Below are positions 25,255 to 33,570 of a stretch of DNA of 36,643 bases, in pieces. A program made the position numbers and the translations under genes. The stretch spans positions 1-36,643 of the forward strand of contig JAQBVG010000014.1 in the NCBI GenBank assembly GCA_027623655.1. The letters are read 5' to 3'. Within the stretch, counting starts at the first letter, position 1, and every line of letters begins with the position of its first letter. The notes under the pieces are model-generated. The model did no database searches, was not told the DNA's origin, and worked only from the letters and a program-made list of their open reading frames with translations. The DNA comes from Chloroflexota bacterium. Its GTDB lineage: Bacteria; Chloroflexota; Dehalococcoidia; Lucifugimonadales; Lucifugimonadaceae.

Positions 25255-25634
25255 GGTTTCCAGGCGTCATCGCGCGCCTCGCCGACCGCTGACGCCACAG
25301 CGATTTCCCGTGAATGCGAGAGACTGAGGGCAATACGGAAGATGCCCATTTTTTCTGCACGAGCTTTTGCCGCTCCATGCAGGACTATTTCAGGCGAGCC
25401 ACCTCGTTTTCGGGTCACCTCGACAGTTTTCCAGGGCACCCCGCGCACACCTGTGCCGAGAAGTTTCATCACAGCTTCCTTCGCTGCGAACCGGCTGGCG
25501 AGTTGGTGTGGACGGCCCCGTGCGTACCGTTGCTCACCACTGGTGAACACCTTCGCCAGGAAACGTTCGGGATAGCGCTCCAGCACGCCTGCAACCCGCG
25601 GAATCTCGATTAAGTCGACCCCTGTGTAAATCAT
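25251..25634 (-). CDS. acpS: Holo-[acyl-carrier-protein] synthase
   Basis: AcpS transfers 4'-phosphopantetheine from CoA to acyl carrier protein. The 127-residue protein begins with TGVDLIEIPR (Mg ligand D7) and has SRFAAKEAVMKLLGTG (E53) and SLSHSREIAVA near the end, all family signatures. Length and fold match the AcpS group and not the larger Sfp group. It is the first gene of a minus-strand unit with nnrDE, and with coaBC/coaX nearby the region is a CoA-use neighbourhood. It is divergent from folD, with about 175 bp between the chosen starts and no convincing promoter consensus. Confidence 0.95.
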   Translation of the reverse strand: MIYTGVDLIEIPRVAGVLERYPERFLAKVFTSGEQRYARGRPHQLASRFAAKEAVMKLLGTGVRGVPWKTVEVTRKRGGSPEIVLHGAAKARAEKMGIFRIALSLSHSREIAVASAVGEARDDAWKP

Positions 25635-25808
25635 GCGATGGGTGTCTCTGCTTTCAGGTCGTCAGCGGCTCTCAATTGATGTCCGGAATGATACTTGTAA
25701 AGACAATTCTCGGTTAGGATTTACTCTCGTTACGCACAAACTCCCGAGTAATTTCCGATGGTCATCGCTCGGCTTTCCAACGAACGCGACCCAGGAGATC
25801 CAGCCACC

Positions 25809-26735
25809 GTGACAGCTCGAATCATATCCGGCAAGGAAGTGGCCTCAAGGATCCATGCAGAGGTGTCCGCTGGTGTCGAGGAGTATCGTGAAAAATACGA
25901 CGGCGTACCCGGTCTATCCGTTGTTCTGATTGGCGACGATCCTGCTTCTCACTCATACGTTAAAGGCAAGGAACTTGCCTGTGAGATGGTCGGGATAAAG
26001 ACCGAGACTATCCGTCGTGATGCATCGACGACCCAGGCCGAGTTACTCGGTATCGTCGAGGGACTGAATCGGGATCCACAGGTTCACGGTATTCTCGTGC
26101 AGTTACCGCTACCGAAGCACCTCGATGAGTCGACCGTCATACACGCCATTGATCCGATGAAGGACGTCGATGGTCTGCACCCTGAAAACGCGGGCCTGCT
26201 ACTGCTGGGTCGGCCAAGGTTTGCACCAGCGACTCCCCTGGGTGTACAACGAATGCTTGTCGAAGAAAATGTCAATATGAACGGTGCCCGAGTGGTCATC
26301 GTGGGACGCAGCAAACTTGTGGGAATGCCACTGGCAGCCTTACTGCTTCAAAAAGGCCCCGGGGCAAACTCGACAGTAACCGTTTGCCATACCGGCACTA
26401 AAGATATTGCCGCGGAAACGAAGCGTGCAGACGTCCTGATAGCGGCGGCAGGTTTTCCCGGTACAGTTACGGTCGACATGGTAAAACCCGGTGCTGTTGT
26501 GATTGATGTAGGCGTCTCGCGGGTCGACGATCCCTCGCGAAAGCGCGGCTACAGACTGACCGGTGACGTAGATTTTGAGAGTGTGTCCGAAGTCGCTTCG
26601 GCTATTACGCCGGTTCCGGGTGGCGTGGGACCTATGACCATCGCTATGCTGCTCGTCAATGTGTTGCGGGCTGCAAACCTTGCGGCTACAAACCAGGATC
26701 ACAACCGGAAGACCGATGAAATTCCGTTAGAATGA
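25809..26735 (+). CDS. folD: Methylene-tetrahydrofolate dehydrogenase / cyclohydrolase
   Basis: FolD interconverts 5,10-methylene-, methenyl- and 10-formyl-tetrahydrofolate with NADP. Signatures are SYVKGKELACEMVGI (catalytic Lys), VQLPLP, MKDVDG, APATPLGVQRML, the Rossmann loop VVIVGRSKLVGMP and TPVPGGVGPMT. The GTG at 25809 (AGGAG 11 nt before it) gives 308 residues. An upstream ATG at 25758 would add a 17-residue hydrophilic extension without an SD, so the later start is preferred. The C-terminal 20 residues are an extra hydrophilic tail. It is followed by the 2-oxoacid dehydrogenase genes; with the ThyX-like gene downstream there is a loose one-carbon theme. Confidence 0.94.
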   Translation: MTARIISGKEVASRIHAEVSAGVEEYREKYDGVPGLSVVLIGDDPASHSYVKGKELACEMVGIKTETIRRDASTTQAELLGIVEGLNRDPQVHGILVQLPLPKHLDESTVIHAIDPMKDVDGLHPENAGLLLLGRPRFAPATPLGVQRMLVEENVNMNGARVVIVGRSKLVGMPLAALLLQKGPGANSTVTVCHTGTKDIAAETKRADVLIAAAGFPGTVTVDMVKPGAVVIDVGVSRVDDPSRKRGYRLTGDVDFESVSEVASAITPVPGGVGPMTIAMLLVNVLRAANLAATNQDHNRKTDEIPLE

Positions 26736-26816
26736 ACCTTTTGGGGATTCCGACGAGGCGTCTGTAGACGACGCTACGTGGTTCCTCCGAACACGTCTGC
26801 ACGCAACGAATATTTA

Positions 26817-27875
26817 ATGGCAAGCCGCACTAAACCAAGAGAAAAATCCTCATCGACCGACGCGAAACCGGCAAAGAACGGTAAGAGTGTCGTATCGGGG
26901 CGGGGCAATACTGGCGTAAATGCTGCCACCGACTACATTGAACTATTCCGGCAGATGTACCTCATTCGCGAGTTCGAACTGGCCTGCGGGGAGAACTATT
27001 CGAAGGGTTTGATCCGCGGCTTCCTTCACCTCTATATCGGCCAGGAAGCTACGGGGGTGGGCGCAATTTCCACTCTTCGGGCAGACGATTACATAGTCAG
27101 CCACTACCGGGATCACGGTCACGCTCTTGCCAGAGGGCTCGATGTCAACCGCTCGATGGCGGAGCTATTTGGACGTGCCACTGGCCTGTCGAAAGGCAAG
27201 GGCGGTTCGATGCACTTGTTCGACGCCGCCAAGGGATTCATGGGTGGGCACGCGATTGTTGCAGGCCAGTTGCCACTGGCCGCAGGCCTTGCACTGGCAC
27301 AGCAGTACCAGAAGACCGACGCCCTCACGATGTGTTTCTTCGGTGATGGTTCGACAAACCAGGGCGTATATCACGAGACATTGAACCTGGCAGCGGTCTG
27401 GAAATTGCCCGTTTTGTTCTTTCTCGAAAATAATATGTACGGTATGGGCTCATCGATTGAGCGCGTCCGTGCTGGAGGCATCGACTTCTATCCCGGCATG
27501 GCAACGTATGGGATCCCCGCGGCTGAAGTCGACGGCATGGACGTACTGGCAGTAAAAGAAGCGACCGAGTATGCGGTCGATAGGATCCGGAAGGGCGACG
27601 GACCCCAGTTCATCGAGGCCAAGACTTTTCGGTTCACAGGCCATTCGCTGGCAGATGGCCAGAAGTATCGCGGGCAAGAAGAGGTCAAGAAGTGGGAACA
27701 GCGCGACCCGATTGCTACGTTCCCGGAAAAACTGATCAAAATGGGCCTCGCGTCGAGTGCGAAGATTGAAGCCGTGAAGGCGGAAGTGAGTAAGCAGATT
27801 GCACTCGCGGTGAAGTTCGCAGAAGACAGCCCCGAACCAGATATTTCCGAACTGTTTACCGACGTGTTTGCCTGA
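26817..27875 (+). CDS. pdhA: 2-oxoacid dehydrogenase E1 component, alpha subunit (pyruvate/acetoin type)
   Basis: The thiamine-diphosphate-binding half of E1 decarboxylates the 2-oxoacid and passes the acyl group to E2. Visible are LIREFELACGENYSKGLIRG, GFLHLYIGQEATGVGAI, SHYRDHGHALARG, GKGGSMHLFD and the TPP/Mg motif GDGSTNQGVYHETLNLA, closing with N near LENNMYGMG. The ATG at 26817 gives 352 residues. A GTG at 26778 is an alternative with 13 more residues; neither has a clear SD. The first 35 residues are Lys/Ser-rich and flexible. The E1beta gene follows after 5 bp. Pyruvate is the likely substrate, but acetoin dehydrogenase E1 is very similar. Confidence 0.93.
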   Translation: MASRTKPREKSSSTDAKPAKNGKSVVSGRGNTGVNAATDYIELFRQMYLIREFELACGENYSKGLIRGFLHLYIGQEATGVGAISTLRADDYIVSHYRDHGHALARGLDVNRSMAELFGRATGLSKGKGGSMHLFDAAKGFMGGHAIVAGQLPLAAGLALAQQYQKTDALTMCFFGDGSTNQGVYHETLNLAAVWKLPVLFFLENNMYGMGSSIERVRAGGIDFYPGMATYGIPAAEVDGMDVLAVKEATEYAVDRIRKGDGPQFIEAKTFRFTGHSLADGQKYRGQEEVKKWEQRDPIATFPEKLIKMGLASSAKIEAVKAEVSKQIALAVKFAEDSPEPDISELFTDVFA

Positions 27876-27880
27876 TCAAT

Positions 27881-28858
27881 ATGCCTGAAATTGCCGTAAG
27901 ACAAGCACTGAAGCAGGGTCTCGAAGAAGCGCTCGAGAACGATCCGCGTGTGTTCATGATGGGCGAAGACATCGGCGAATACGGCGGTGCGTACGCTGTG
28001 ACAGATGGCTTCTTAAAGAAGTTTGGACCAGAGCGAATCAAAGACACCCCGATTTCCGAACAGGCATTTGTCGGTGCCGGGATCGGAGCTGCTGCGGCAG
28101 GTCTCAGGCCGATCGTCGAGTTCATGTCGATATCGTTTTCGCTTGTGGCATTTGACCAGATCGTCAACATGGCCGCCAACTTGCGATATATGTCGGGTGG
28201 CCGGATAAGCGTCCCCATGGTCATTCGAGCACCGACCGGTGCGGGTGTCCAACTTGCAGCGACGCACTCTCATAGCTTCGAAACATGGCTCGCAGAAGTA
28301 CCTGGCCTGAAAGTTGTCTGCCCATCGAATCCTTACGACGCCCTCGGTTTGATGAGATCAGCAATCAAGGATGACAATCTCGTTTTCGTCGCTGAGCCGG
28401 CACTGTTATACGGTGCGCGAGGCGAAGTTCCAGACGAGTATTACGAGGTCGAGATCGGCAAGGCGAATGTTGTCCGTTCCGGCACCGATATCACGCTGGT
28501 CTCATATGGCTATGGGATGAGATCGGTCAACACAGCCGCCGACGTGTTGCAACAACGCGGTGTATCGGCTGAGGTGATCGATCTTCGATCACTGAGCCCG
28601 CTCGACCTGGACACAGTACTGGGATCGATTCGGAAAACAAACAGGGCTGTCGTCGTTGATTCAGCGCGCCGCAAAGGTGGCGTGATGGCCGAACTTGCGG
28701 CCGATCTTCAGCAACTGGCCAGCGAGTGGCTCGACGGGCCAATCATGCGAGTCGGTTCAGAAGATGTTCCCTGGCCTTACAACCGCGGCCTCGAACAGGC
28801 GGCCCTCACCGACGCTGATGACGTACTGAACGCTGTCGCTGAAGGCTACGGACTCTGA
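27881..28858 (+). CDS. pdhB: 2-oxoacid dehydrogenase E1 component, beta subunit
   Basis: This is the partner of the E1alpha subunit; the alpha2beta2 enzyme holds TPP at the interface. The 325-residue protein has EDIGEYGGAYAVTDGFLKKF, the catalytic Glu segment DTPISEQAFVGAGIGAA, RAPTGAG and THSHSFETWLAEVPGLKVV in the pyrimidine-binding domain. The C-terminal transketolase domain has SYGYGMRSVNTAAD and VIDLRSLSPLDLDTV. Length is normal. It starts 5 bp behind pdhA. The E2 gene lies further down the same strand, after rsgA; no E3 (dihydrolipoamide dehydrogenase) is in the window. Confidence 0.94.
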   Translation: MPEIAVRQALKQGLEEALENDPRVFMMGEDIGEYGGAYAVTDGFLKKFGPERIKDTPISEQAFVGAGIGAAAAGLRPIVEFMSISFSLVAFDQIVNMAANLRYMSGGRISVPMVIRAPTGAGVQLAATHSHSFETWLAEVPGLKVVCPSNPYDALGLMRSAIKDDNLVFVAEPALLYGARGEVPDEYYEVEIGKANVVRSGTDITLVSYGYGMRSVNTAADVLQQRGVSAEVIDLRSLSPLDLDTVLGSIRKTNRAVVVDSARRKGGVMAELAADLQQLASEWLDGPIMRVGSEDVPWPYNRGLEQAALTDADDVLNAVAEGYGL

Positions 28859-29011
28859 TCTCCAGCCGATTTGATCGTGCTGTCGTTACAAATTCTTGTG
28901 ATCCGCGGGATAAATAGTCGGCAACACGATAATATCTATCTGACGAGTACGGTATTTATTCCCGCTCCAAGCAAATTGGCGCAGGGCACGAGTACAGGGA
29001 GGAACTTTTCA

Positions 29012-29098
29012 ATGAATGTAATTGATCTTGAACTCCAGAGTTACGCGCCCACAGTAAAAGCCACCTCGGAACTGTCTATTCGATCGCTCATGTCGTAG
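29012..29098 (+). CDS. Possible 28-residue small protein or leader peptide
   Basis: GGGAGGAA (28997-29004), a near-perfect SD, stands 9 nt (counted from GGGAGG) before an ATG that opens 28 codons ending in TAG. The peptide starts MNVIDLELQSYAPTV and has no recognised family, membrane segment or cysteine. It lies in the roughly 300-bp AT-richer stretch between pdhB and rsgA, which otherwise shows no gene. Evidence for translation is only the SD and spacing. It could be a leader for rsgA or an independent small protein. Confidence 0.35.
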   Translation: MNVIDLELQSYAPTVKATSELSIRSLMS

Positions 29099-29157
29099 TC
29101 CATCTTGAGACGTGCGTTAGATTTCCCCGGTTGCATCGAGGAATCCCCACGTTGAAA

Positions 29158-30372
29158 ATGTCTTCCGAAGAAGCCAATCTTGATGAAGGTCGAGGCGGTC
29201 TGAACGTCCCTGCCGACCCTTCGTCACCCAACGCAAAACTGATTCGATATGGCCTGACGCGCCACGTCGACGATTGCTTTATCGCAGCGACGAAAAACGA
29301 CCCCGCACTTGTCCCGGGGAGAGTTGCGCGCGTCGACGGAATCTCAACGTTCGTCCATGCAATCGGGCAAGATTTTCGTGCTGTGAGCACGTTCGCGCGG
29401 ATCGCTCACGATGACGAATCGGCGGTCGAACCTGCGCAGCCGACCGTCGGCGACTGGGTCCTGGTCCGACGAGGCCAGAACGCTGAGCCCGACACCATCG
29501 AATTAGTTCTTCCTCGCACTTCGCTGTTGCAGCGAAAACGAGTGATGCGTGGGAAAGAACAGGGTGATGAGCAGCTACTTGCCGCCAACGTCAGCACGGT
29601 GTTTATTGTCCAATCCGTGACCTACTTCAATCCGGGTCGTTTGGAACGGGAAGTCGCGTTGGTCTGGGGCAGCGGTTCTACCCCGGTCGTGCTCCTCACC
29701 AAAACCGACTTGCTCGAAGACTCAGATGGCGACGACAAATCGACGTCGATGGAACTTAATGACGTAATTGTGGAAGTTGAACTGGCCGCTCCGGGAGTAG
29801 AGGTATTTGGTGTGAGCGGAATCACAGGTGAAGGTACCGACCGTCTCAAACGTTTTACGGCAGCAGGTAGCACCGTCGTGCTAATAGGGGCGTCCGGTGT
29901 CGGTAAGTCGACACTGGTGAATCATCTGATGGGTGAAGATGTCATGGATACGGGTGAGATCAGGGAGGCTGACGCTCGCGGACGGCATACTACCGTCACG
30001 CGCCAACTCCTCCCACTGCCGGGTGGCGGTGTTTTGATTGATACTCCCGGCATTCGGACCGTTGGTCTGGCCGCTGGAAGTGAAGAAGCTCTCGCTAAAA
30101 CATTTTCTGAAATCGATCAGTATCTCGGGGAGTGTAAATTCCGCGATTGTGCCCATATGGAGGAACCGGGATGTGCAATTGCCGAGGCGATAGCCGACGG
30201 CCGACTGCTCAAATCGCGATTCGCTTCGTACACGCGAATGGGTCGTGAGCTGGAGCACGAACAGACCAAGAACGTGCCGGGAGCGAAGACCGAGCATCAA
30301 CGAAAAATGCGAATCATCGCTCGGGGTCACCGGCAGCGCAGTCGATTGGAAAAACGTGAACGGGAAGAGTAG
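29158..30372 (+). CDS. rsgA: Ribosome small subunit biogenesis GTPase
   Basis: RsgA (YjeQ) is a circularly permuted GTPase that helps mature the 30S subunit. After an N-terminal OB-fold region (VPGRVARVDG), the GTPase motifs appear in permuted order: G4 LLTKTDL, G1 IGASGVGKSTLVN, G2 region RGRHTTVTR and G3 LIDTPGIR. The zinc-binding C-terminal domain follows with CKFRDCAHMEEPGC. The ATG at 29158 gives 404 residues, longer than the usual 300-350 because of a 30-residue acidic N-terminus and a basic tail (RGHRQRSRLEKRERE). An in-frame TTG at 29131 would add nine residues. It sits between the E1beta and E2 genes, an unrelated housekeeping insertion. Confidence 0.93.
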   Translation: MSSEEANLDEGRGGLNVPADPSSPNAKLIRYGLTRHVDDCFIAATKNDPALVPGRVARVDGISTFVHAIGQDFRAVSTFARIAHDDESAVEPAQPTVGDWVLVRRGQNAEPDTIELVLPRTSLLQRKRVMRGKEQGDEQLLAANVSTVFIVQSVTYFNPGRLEREVALVWGSGSTPVVLLTKTDLLEDSDGDDKSTSMELNDVIVEVELAAPGVEVFGVSGITGEGTDRLKRFTAAGSTVVLIGASGVGKSTLVNHLMGEDVMDTGEIREADARGRHTTVTRQLLPLPGGGVLIDTPGIRTVGLAAGSEEALAKTFSEIDQYLGECKFRDCAHMEEPGCAIAEAIADGRLLKSRFASYTRMGRELEHEQTKNVPGAKTEHQRKMRIIARGHRQRSRLEKREREE

Positions 30373-30560
30373 GCCCGAAGTTCCGGACGCCTGTGAGGCA
30401 ACCACAAAATTACTCTGATCCGATACGCTGTCGGCAGATTGTTGTGTAACCTCTATGGCACGGCCTTTCAGGATCAGCCAGGACGTTGGCTTTTGCCCTG
30501 GGTCGTTTCTCTCCAAGTTCACGCTCGACGTGAGTAAATTGTTTGTCCAGGAGTGCAGAT

Positions 30561-31841
30561 TTGATTACCGAAGTGACTATGCCTTCGATGGGTGCCGATA
30601 TGACTGAAGGCACCATAGTGAAATGGCTCAAAGCCGAGGGCGATCAGGTCAGCCGCGGAGACAAACTCGCCGAAGTTGAGACCGACAAGACGGTCGTCGA
30701 GATGGAGGCCTACGCCGAGGGACTTCTTCGCAAAATAGTCGTCGCCGAAGGGTCGCTCGTACAGGTCGGCACGGTCATCGGGTTCATTGGCGATGCCTCC
30801 GACGAAGTCCCCGAAGTCGCTGCGACTCCCGCCAGCAAGCCGACAGAGCAGAAAGCCGCGCCGGAGCCTGTGGCCGCGACACCGGAGCCCGTGGCTGCCC
30901 AGGCCCCGGTTCAGCGAGCCGAGCCTGCAATGGTACCGCCCCCGGCCACATCGATTTCAGTTTCTGAGGGTGGACGTGTAAAGGCATCGCCTATCGCCAG
31001 GAAGATCGCCTCCGAGAAAGGCATCGATATCGCGGCTGTGCCGGGGACAGGACCGGGCGGACGCATCACCAAATCCGACGTAGAAAACTTCAAGCCGTCA
31101 CCGAGTTTCGCGAAATCTGGCGGTCGCTCTCCGGTCGTTATCGACGGTTCCGATATCCCACTGTCTCCGATGCGACAGGCGATCGCCCGCGTTACCGTTC
31201 GGTCAAAGACAGAATCGCCTCACTACTACGTTACCCACGAAGTCAACATGGGACCGGCAATGAGGTTCCGTGCTCAACTGAACGAGGCGCTGGTCGATCA
31301 GGGCAATGGCGACCGAGTTTCCGTTAACGATATGGTCCTCAAGGCAGTCGCGACGGCACTCATCAAGTACCCGAAGTGGAACTCGACTTTCGCTGGCGAC
31401 AAGTTGATTGGCCATTCAGATATTAATCTGGGAGTCGCAATCGCGCTGAAAGAAGGCCTGATCGTTCCCGCGGTCATCGGAATCCAGAACATGACGCTCA
31501 TCGAGATATCGAGAGCGGTACGGGACATTGGTAAACGTGCTCGCGGCGAGGGTGGCTCACTGAGTCAATCCGAAATGACTGCTGGAACGTTTGGCACTTC
31601 GAACTTGGGAATGTTTGGAACGGACACCTTCGCCGCGATCATAGTGCCGCCAAATGCCGCAATAATCGCAGTCGGCATCGTGAAAGAGAAGCCGATAGTA
31701 AAGAACGGCCGGATAGTAATTGGTTCAATGATGAACGCGACTATCTCGGCCGACCACCGTGTCGGTGACGGTGCTGAGGCGGCTATTTTGCTCGGCGAGT
31801 TCCAGAAGACGTTGGAAAACCCTGCGCGTTTGATGCTTTAG
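30561..31841 (+). CDS. pdhC: Dihydrolipoamide acyltransferase (E2) of 2-oxoacid dehydrogenase
   Basis: E2 forms the core of the complex and moves the acyl group from E1 to CoA. In order: an N-terminal lipoyl domain with the lipoylated Lys in ETDKTVVEME (about residue 43), an Ala/Pro/Glu-rich linker, and a peripheral-subunit-binding domain (KASPIARKIASEKG, GTGPGGRITKSDVENF). The catalytic domain has PMRQAIARVTVRSK and the active-site His in ISADHRVGDGA. There is one lipoyl domain. The TTG at 30561 is preferred because AGGAG (30549-30553) is 7 nt before it; an in-frame TTG at 30543 is the alternative. E1 genes lie upstream beyond rsgA. Confidence 0.94.
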   Translation: MITEVTMPSMGADMTEGTIVKWLKAEGDQVSRGDKLAEVETDKTVVEMEAYAEGLLRKIVVAEGSLVQVGTVIGFIGDASDEVPEVAATPASKPTEQKAAPEPVAATPEPVAAQAPVQRAEPAMVPPPATSISVSEGGRVKASPIARKIASEKGIDIAAVPGTGPGGRITKSDVENFKPSPSFAKSGGRSPVVIDGSDIPLSPMRQAIARVTVRSKTESPHYYVTHEVNMGPAMRFRAQLNEALVDQGNGDRVSVNDMVLKAVATALIKYPKWNSTFAGDKLIGHSDINLGVAIALKEGLIVPAVIGIQNMTLIEISRAVRDIGKRARGEGGSLSQSEMTAGTFGTSNLGMFGTDTFAAIIVPPNAAIIAVGIVKEKPIVKNGRIVIGSMMNATISADHRVGDGAEAAILLGEFQKTLENPARLML

Positions 31842-31936
31842 TTTCCAGCTCATTTCCAACCCAGGGATGAGCAAGGACCCTGGACATTCCAGTGTTCGAA
31901 GCGTCAGATGCCGCGCCGATCAGTCCGGGTACTCGG

Positions 31937-31942
31937 TAGAAT
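31937..31942 (+). promoter_or_regulatory. -10 element (TAGAAT) of the ThyX-like gene
   Basis: TAGAAT ends 9 nt before the ATG at 31952, leaving a leader of only a few bases. No SD lies in between. It is the same hexamer as in front of the crotonase gene. Confidence 0.4.
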
Positions 31943-31951
31943 CGCCTCACG

Positions 31952-33565
31952 ATGTACGCACGAGAAACATTCAGTACAGAAGAGCGAGCTGTTCTCAGCC
32001 GGTTCTTCACCAATATCGATGGCCCGGTATTCGCCCTGATCAATCTCCCCGAGGTTGTGAAAGGGGCGCTCTTTGCCCGGTACAGCCGCTCGCCTAAATC
32101 GCTCCGCAGACTGTTTTTAGACGAATTTTACGATGAAAACGAGCTGGCGGTAGAGGGTTTGACCGGGAATGCCGATAGCTCGTCGAACGTTGCTACCGGG
32201 CGCGCCGAAGGCCTTTACGACCGGGTGTTCTCACAGTTCGGTGACGATTCAGTTGCCCAACTCGGCGGAGCGCATATCGCATGTGAACAGGCTTCAAACC
32301 TGCTGACCAAGGTACTTGAGTGGGGGAGACTCGCGGCGTATCTGGAGCAGTCGACCCGGTACATTTTTTACGATCAGAAACTGGGTGAGCGGTACCGGTA
32401 CATAACGCCGCCGGAGATCGAAGCAGGCCCGCTGTCTAACGAGTACGAGAAGACTATGAACTGGTTGTTTGACGAGTACTCGGCACTCGTGCATACCTGT
32501 GTCCCGTTCTTTGAAGAGCAGTTTCCGAAACAGAATGGAGACTCAAAATTCATCTACAACGCCTCGATCCGTGCCAAGGCGTGCGACTCGGCCCGCGGAC
32601 TTTTGCCTGCTTCTACGTTCTCCAACGTTGGAGTATTTGGGACCGGGCAGGCCTACGAACAGATGCTGATCCGGATGAACAGTCATCCGCTAGATGAAGT
32701 ACGCGACTACGCACAATTGATGCTCGAGGAACTCCGAAAAGTTATCCCGTCGTTTTTGAAACGAGTTGATTTGCCAGATCGGGGTGGTGCATGGTCGAGC
32801 TATTTTCAGCAAAATCACGATGCCATGGAAAGTCTCGCCTCGGAAATACGGGGTGAACCTGAACAGGTTGATGAGGTCACGCTGGTTGATTGGGACGAGG
32901 ATGCAGAGGATAAGATCGCAGCAGCCGCGCTCTACGCCCACTCCGACCTCTCCGATGTTCAAATCCAGGCTGCTGTGAAAGGCATGAGCGACAGTAAGAA
33001 AACCGAGGTGATCAGCGCATACGTCGGCGATCGCCAGAACCGACGCCACAAACCCGGCCGCGGAATGGAAAGGTCTTTTTACCGGTTCGACGTGCTTTCA
33101 GATTTTGGAAGCTTCCGTGACTTACAGCGACATCGCATGCTAACGATCGACTGGCAGCGGCTCGGCACAAGACACGGTTACTCGACGCCTCCGGCCATCG
33201 AGGAAGTCGGCTGGTCTCAACGGTGGGACGATGCCATGGGCCGAATGAGCGAGCTCCACAAAACAGTCGCGGCCGAACACGGATATGAAGTTGCCCAGTA
33301 TGTCGTCCCTTTTGGATTCAAACTTCGATACTCGATGCAATTCAACGTCAGAGAAGCATTCCACCTGCTGGAGCTCAGGACATCGCAGCAGGGGCATCCT
33401 GACTATCGACGTGTTTGCCAGGCCATGCACAGGCTAATACGTGACAGGGCGGGACACGGAGCGCTCGCCAACGCCATGAGCTACGTGGACCATGGTTCTT
33501 ACGACCTCGAAAGACTCGAGGCGGAACGTGGGGCAGAGCGCCGCCGTTCCGCACTGGCCGACTAG
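31952..33565 (+). CDS. Tandem ThyX-like (FAD-dependent thymidylate synthase family) protein
   Basis: This 537-residue protein looks like two ThyX domains in a row, against 220-260 residues for canonical ThyX. Domain 1 (about 1-270) keeps the second half of the signature, LEQSTRY at 131-137, followed by YRYITPPEI, but lacks RHR. Domain 2 (about 320-530) keeps RHR at 393-395 (LQRHRMLTIDWQ) and STPPAI, but lacks the S-x-N-E-x-S-x-R pattern. Both halves also show the late ThyX-like helices (RDYAQLMLEELRK; AFHLLELRTSQQGHPDYRRV). Classic dUMP methylation is therefore not assured; a composite site or a different flavin reaction are possible. It is convergent with the MFS gene, only 5 bp apart. Confidence 0.75.
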   Translation: MYARETFSTEERAVLSRFFTNIDGPVFALINLPEVVKGALFARYSRSPKSLRRLFLDEFYDENELAVEGLTGNADSSSNVATGRAEGLYDRVFSQFGDDSVAQLGGAHIACEQASNLLTKVLEWGRLAAYLEQSTRYIFYDQKLGERYRYITPPEIEAGPLSNEYEKTMNWLFDEYSALVHTCVPFFEEQFPKQNGDSKFIYNASIRAKACDSARGLLPASTFSNVGVFGTGQAYEQMLIRMNSHPLDEVRDYAQLMLEELRKVIPSFLKRVDLPDRGGAWSSYFQQNHDAMESLASEIRGEPEQVDEVTLVDWDEDAEDKIAAAALYAHSDLSDVQIQAAVKGMSDSKKTEVISAYVGDRQNRRHKPGRGMERSFYRFDVLSDFGSFRDLQRHRMLTIDWQRLGTRHGYSTPPAIEEVGWSQRWDDAMGRMSELHKTVAAEHGYEVAQYVVPFGFKLRYSMQFNVREAFHLLELRTSQQGHPDYRRVCQAMHRLIRDRAGHGALANAMSYVDHGSYDLERLEAERGAERRRSALAD

Positions 33566-33570
33566 GATTA

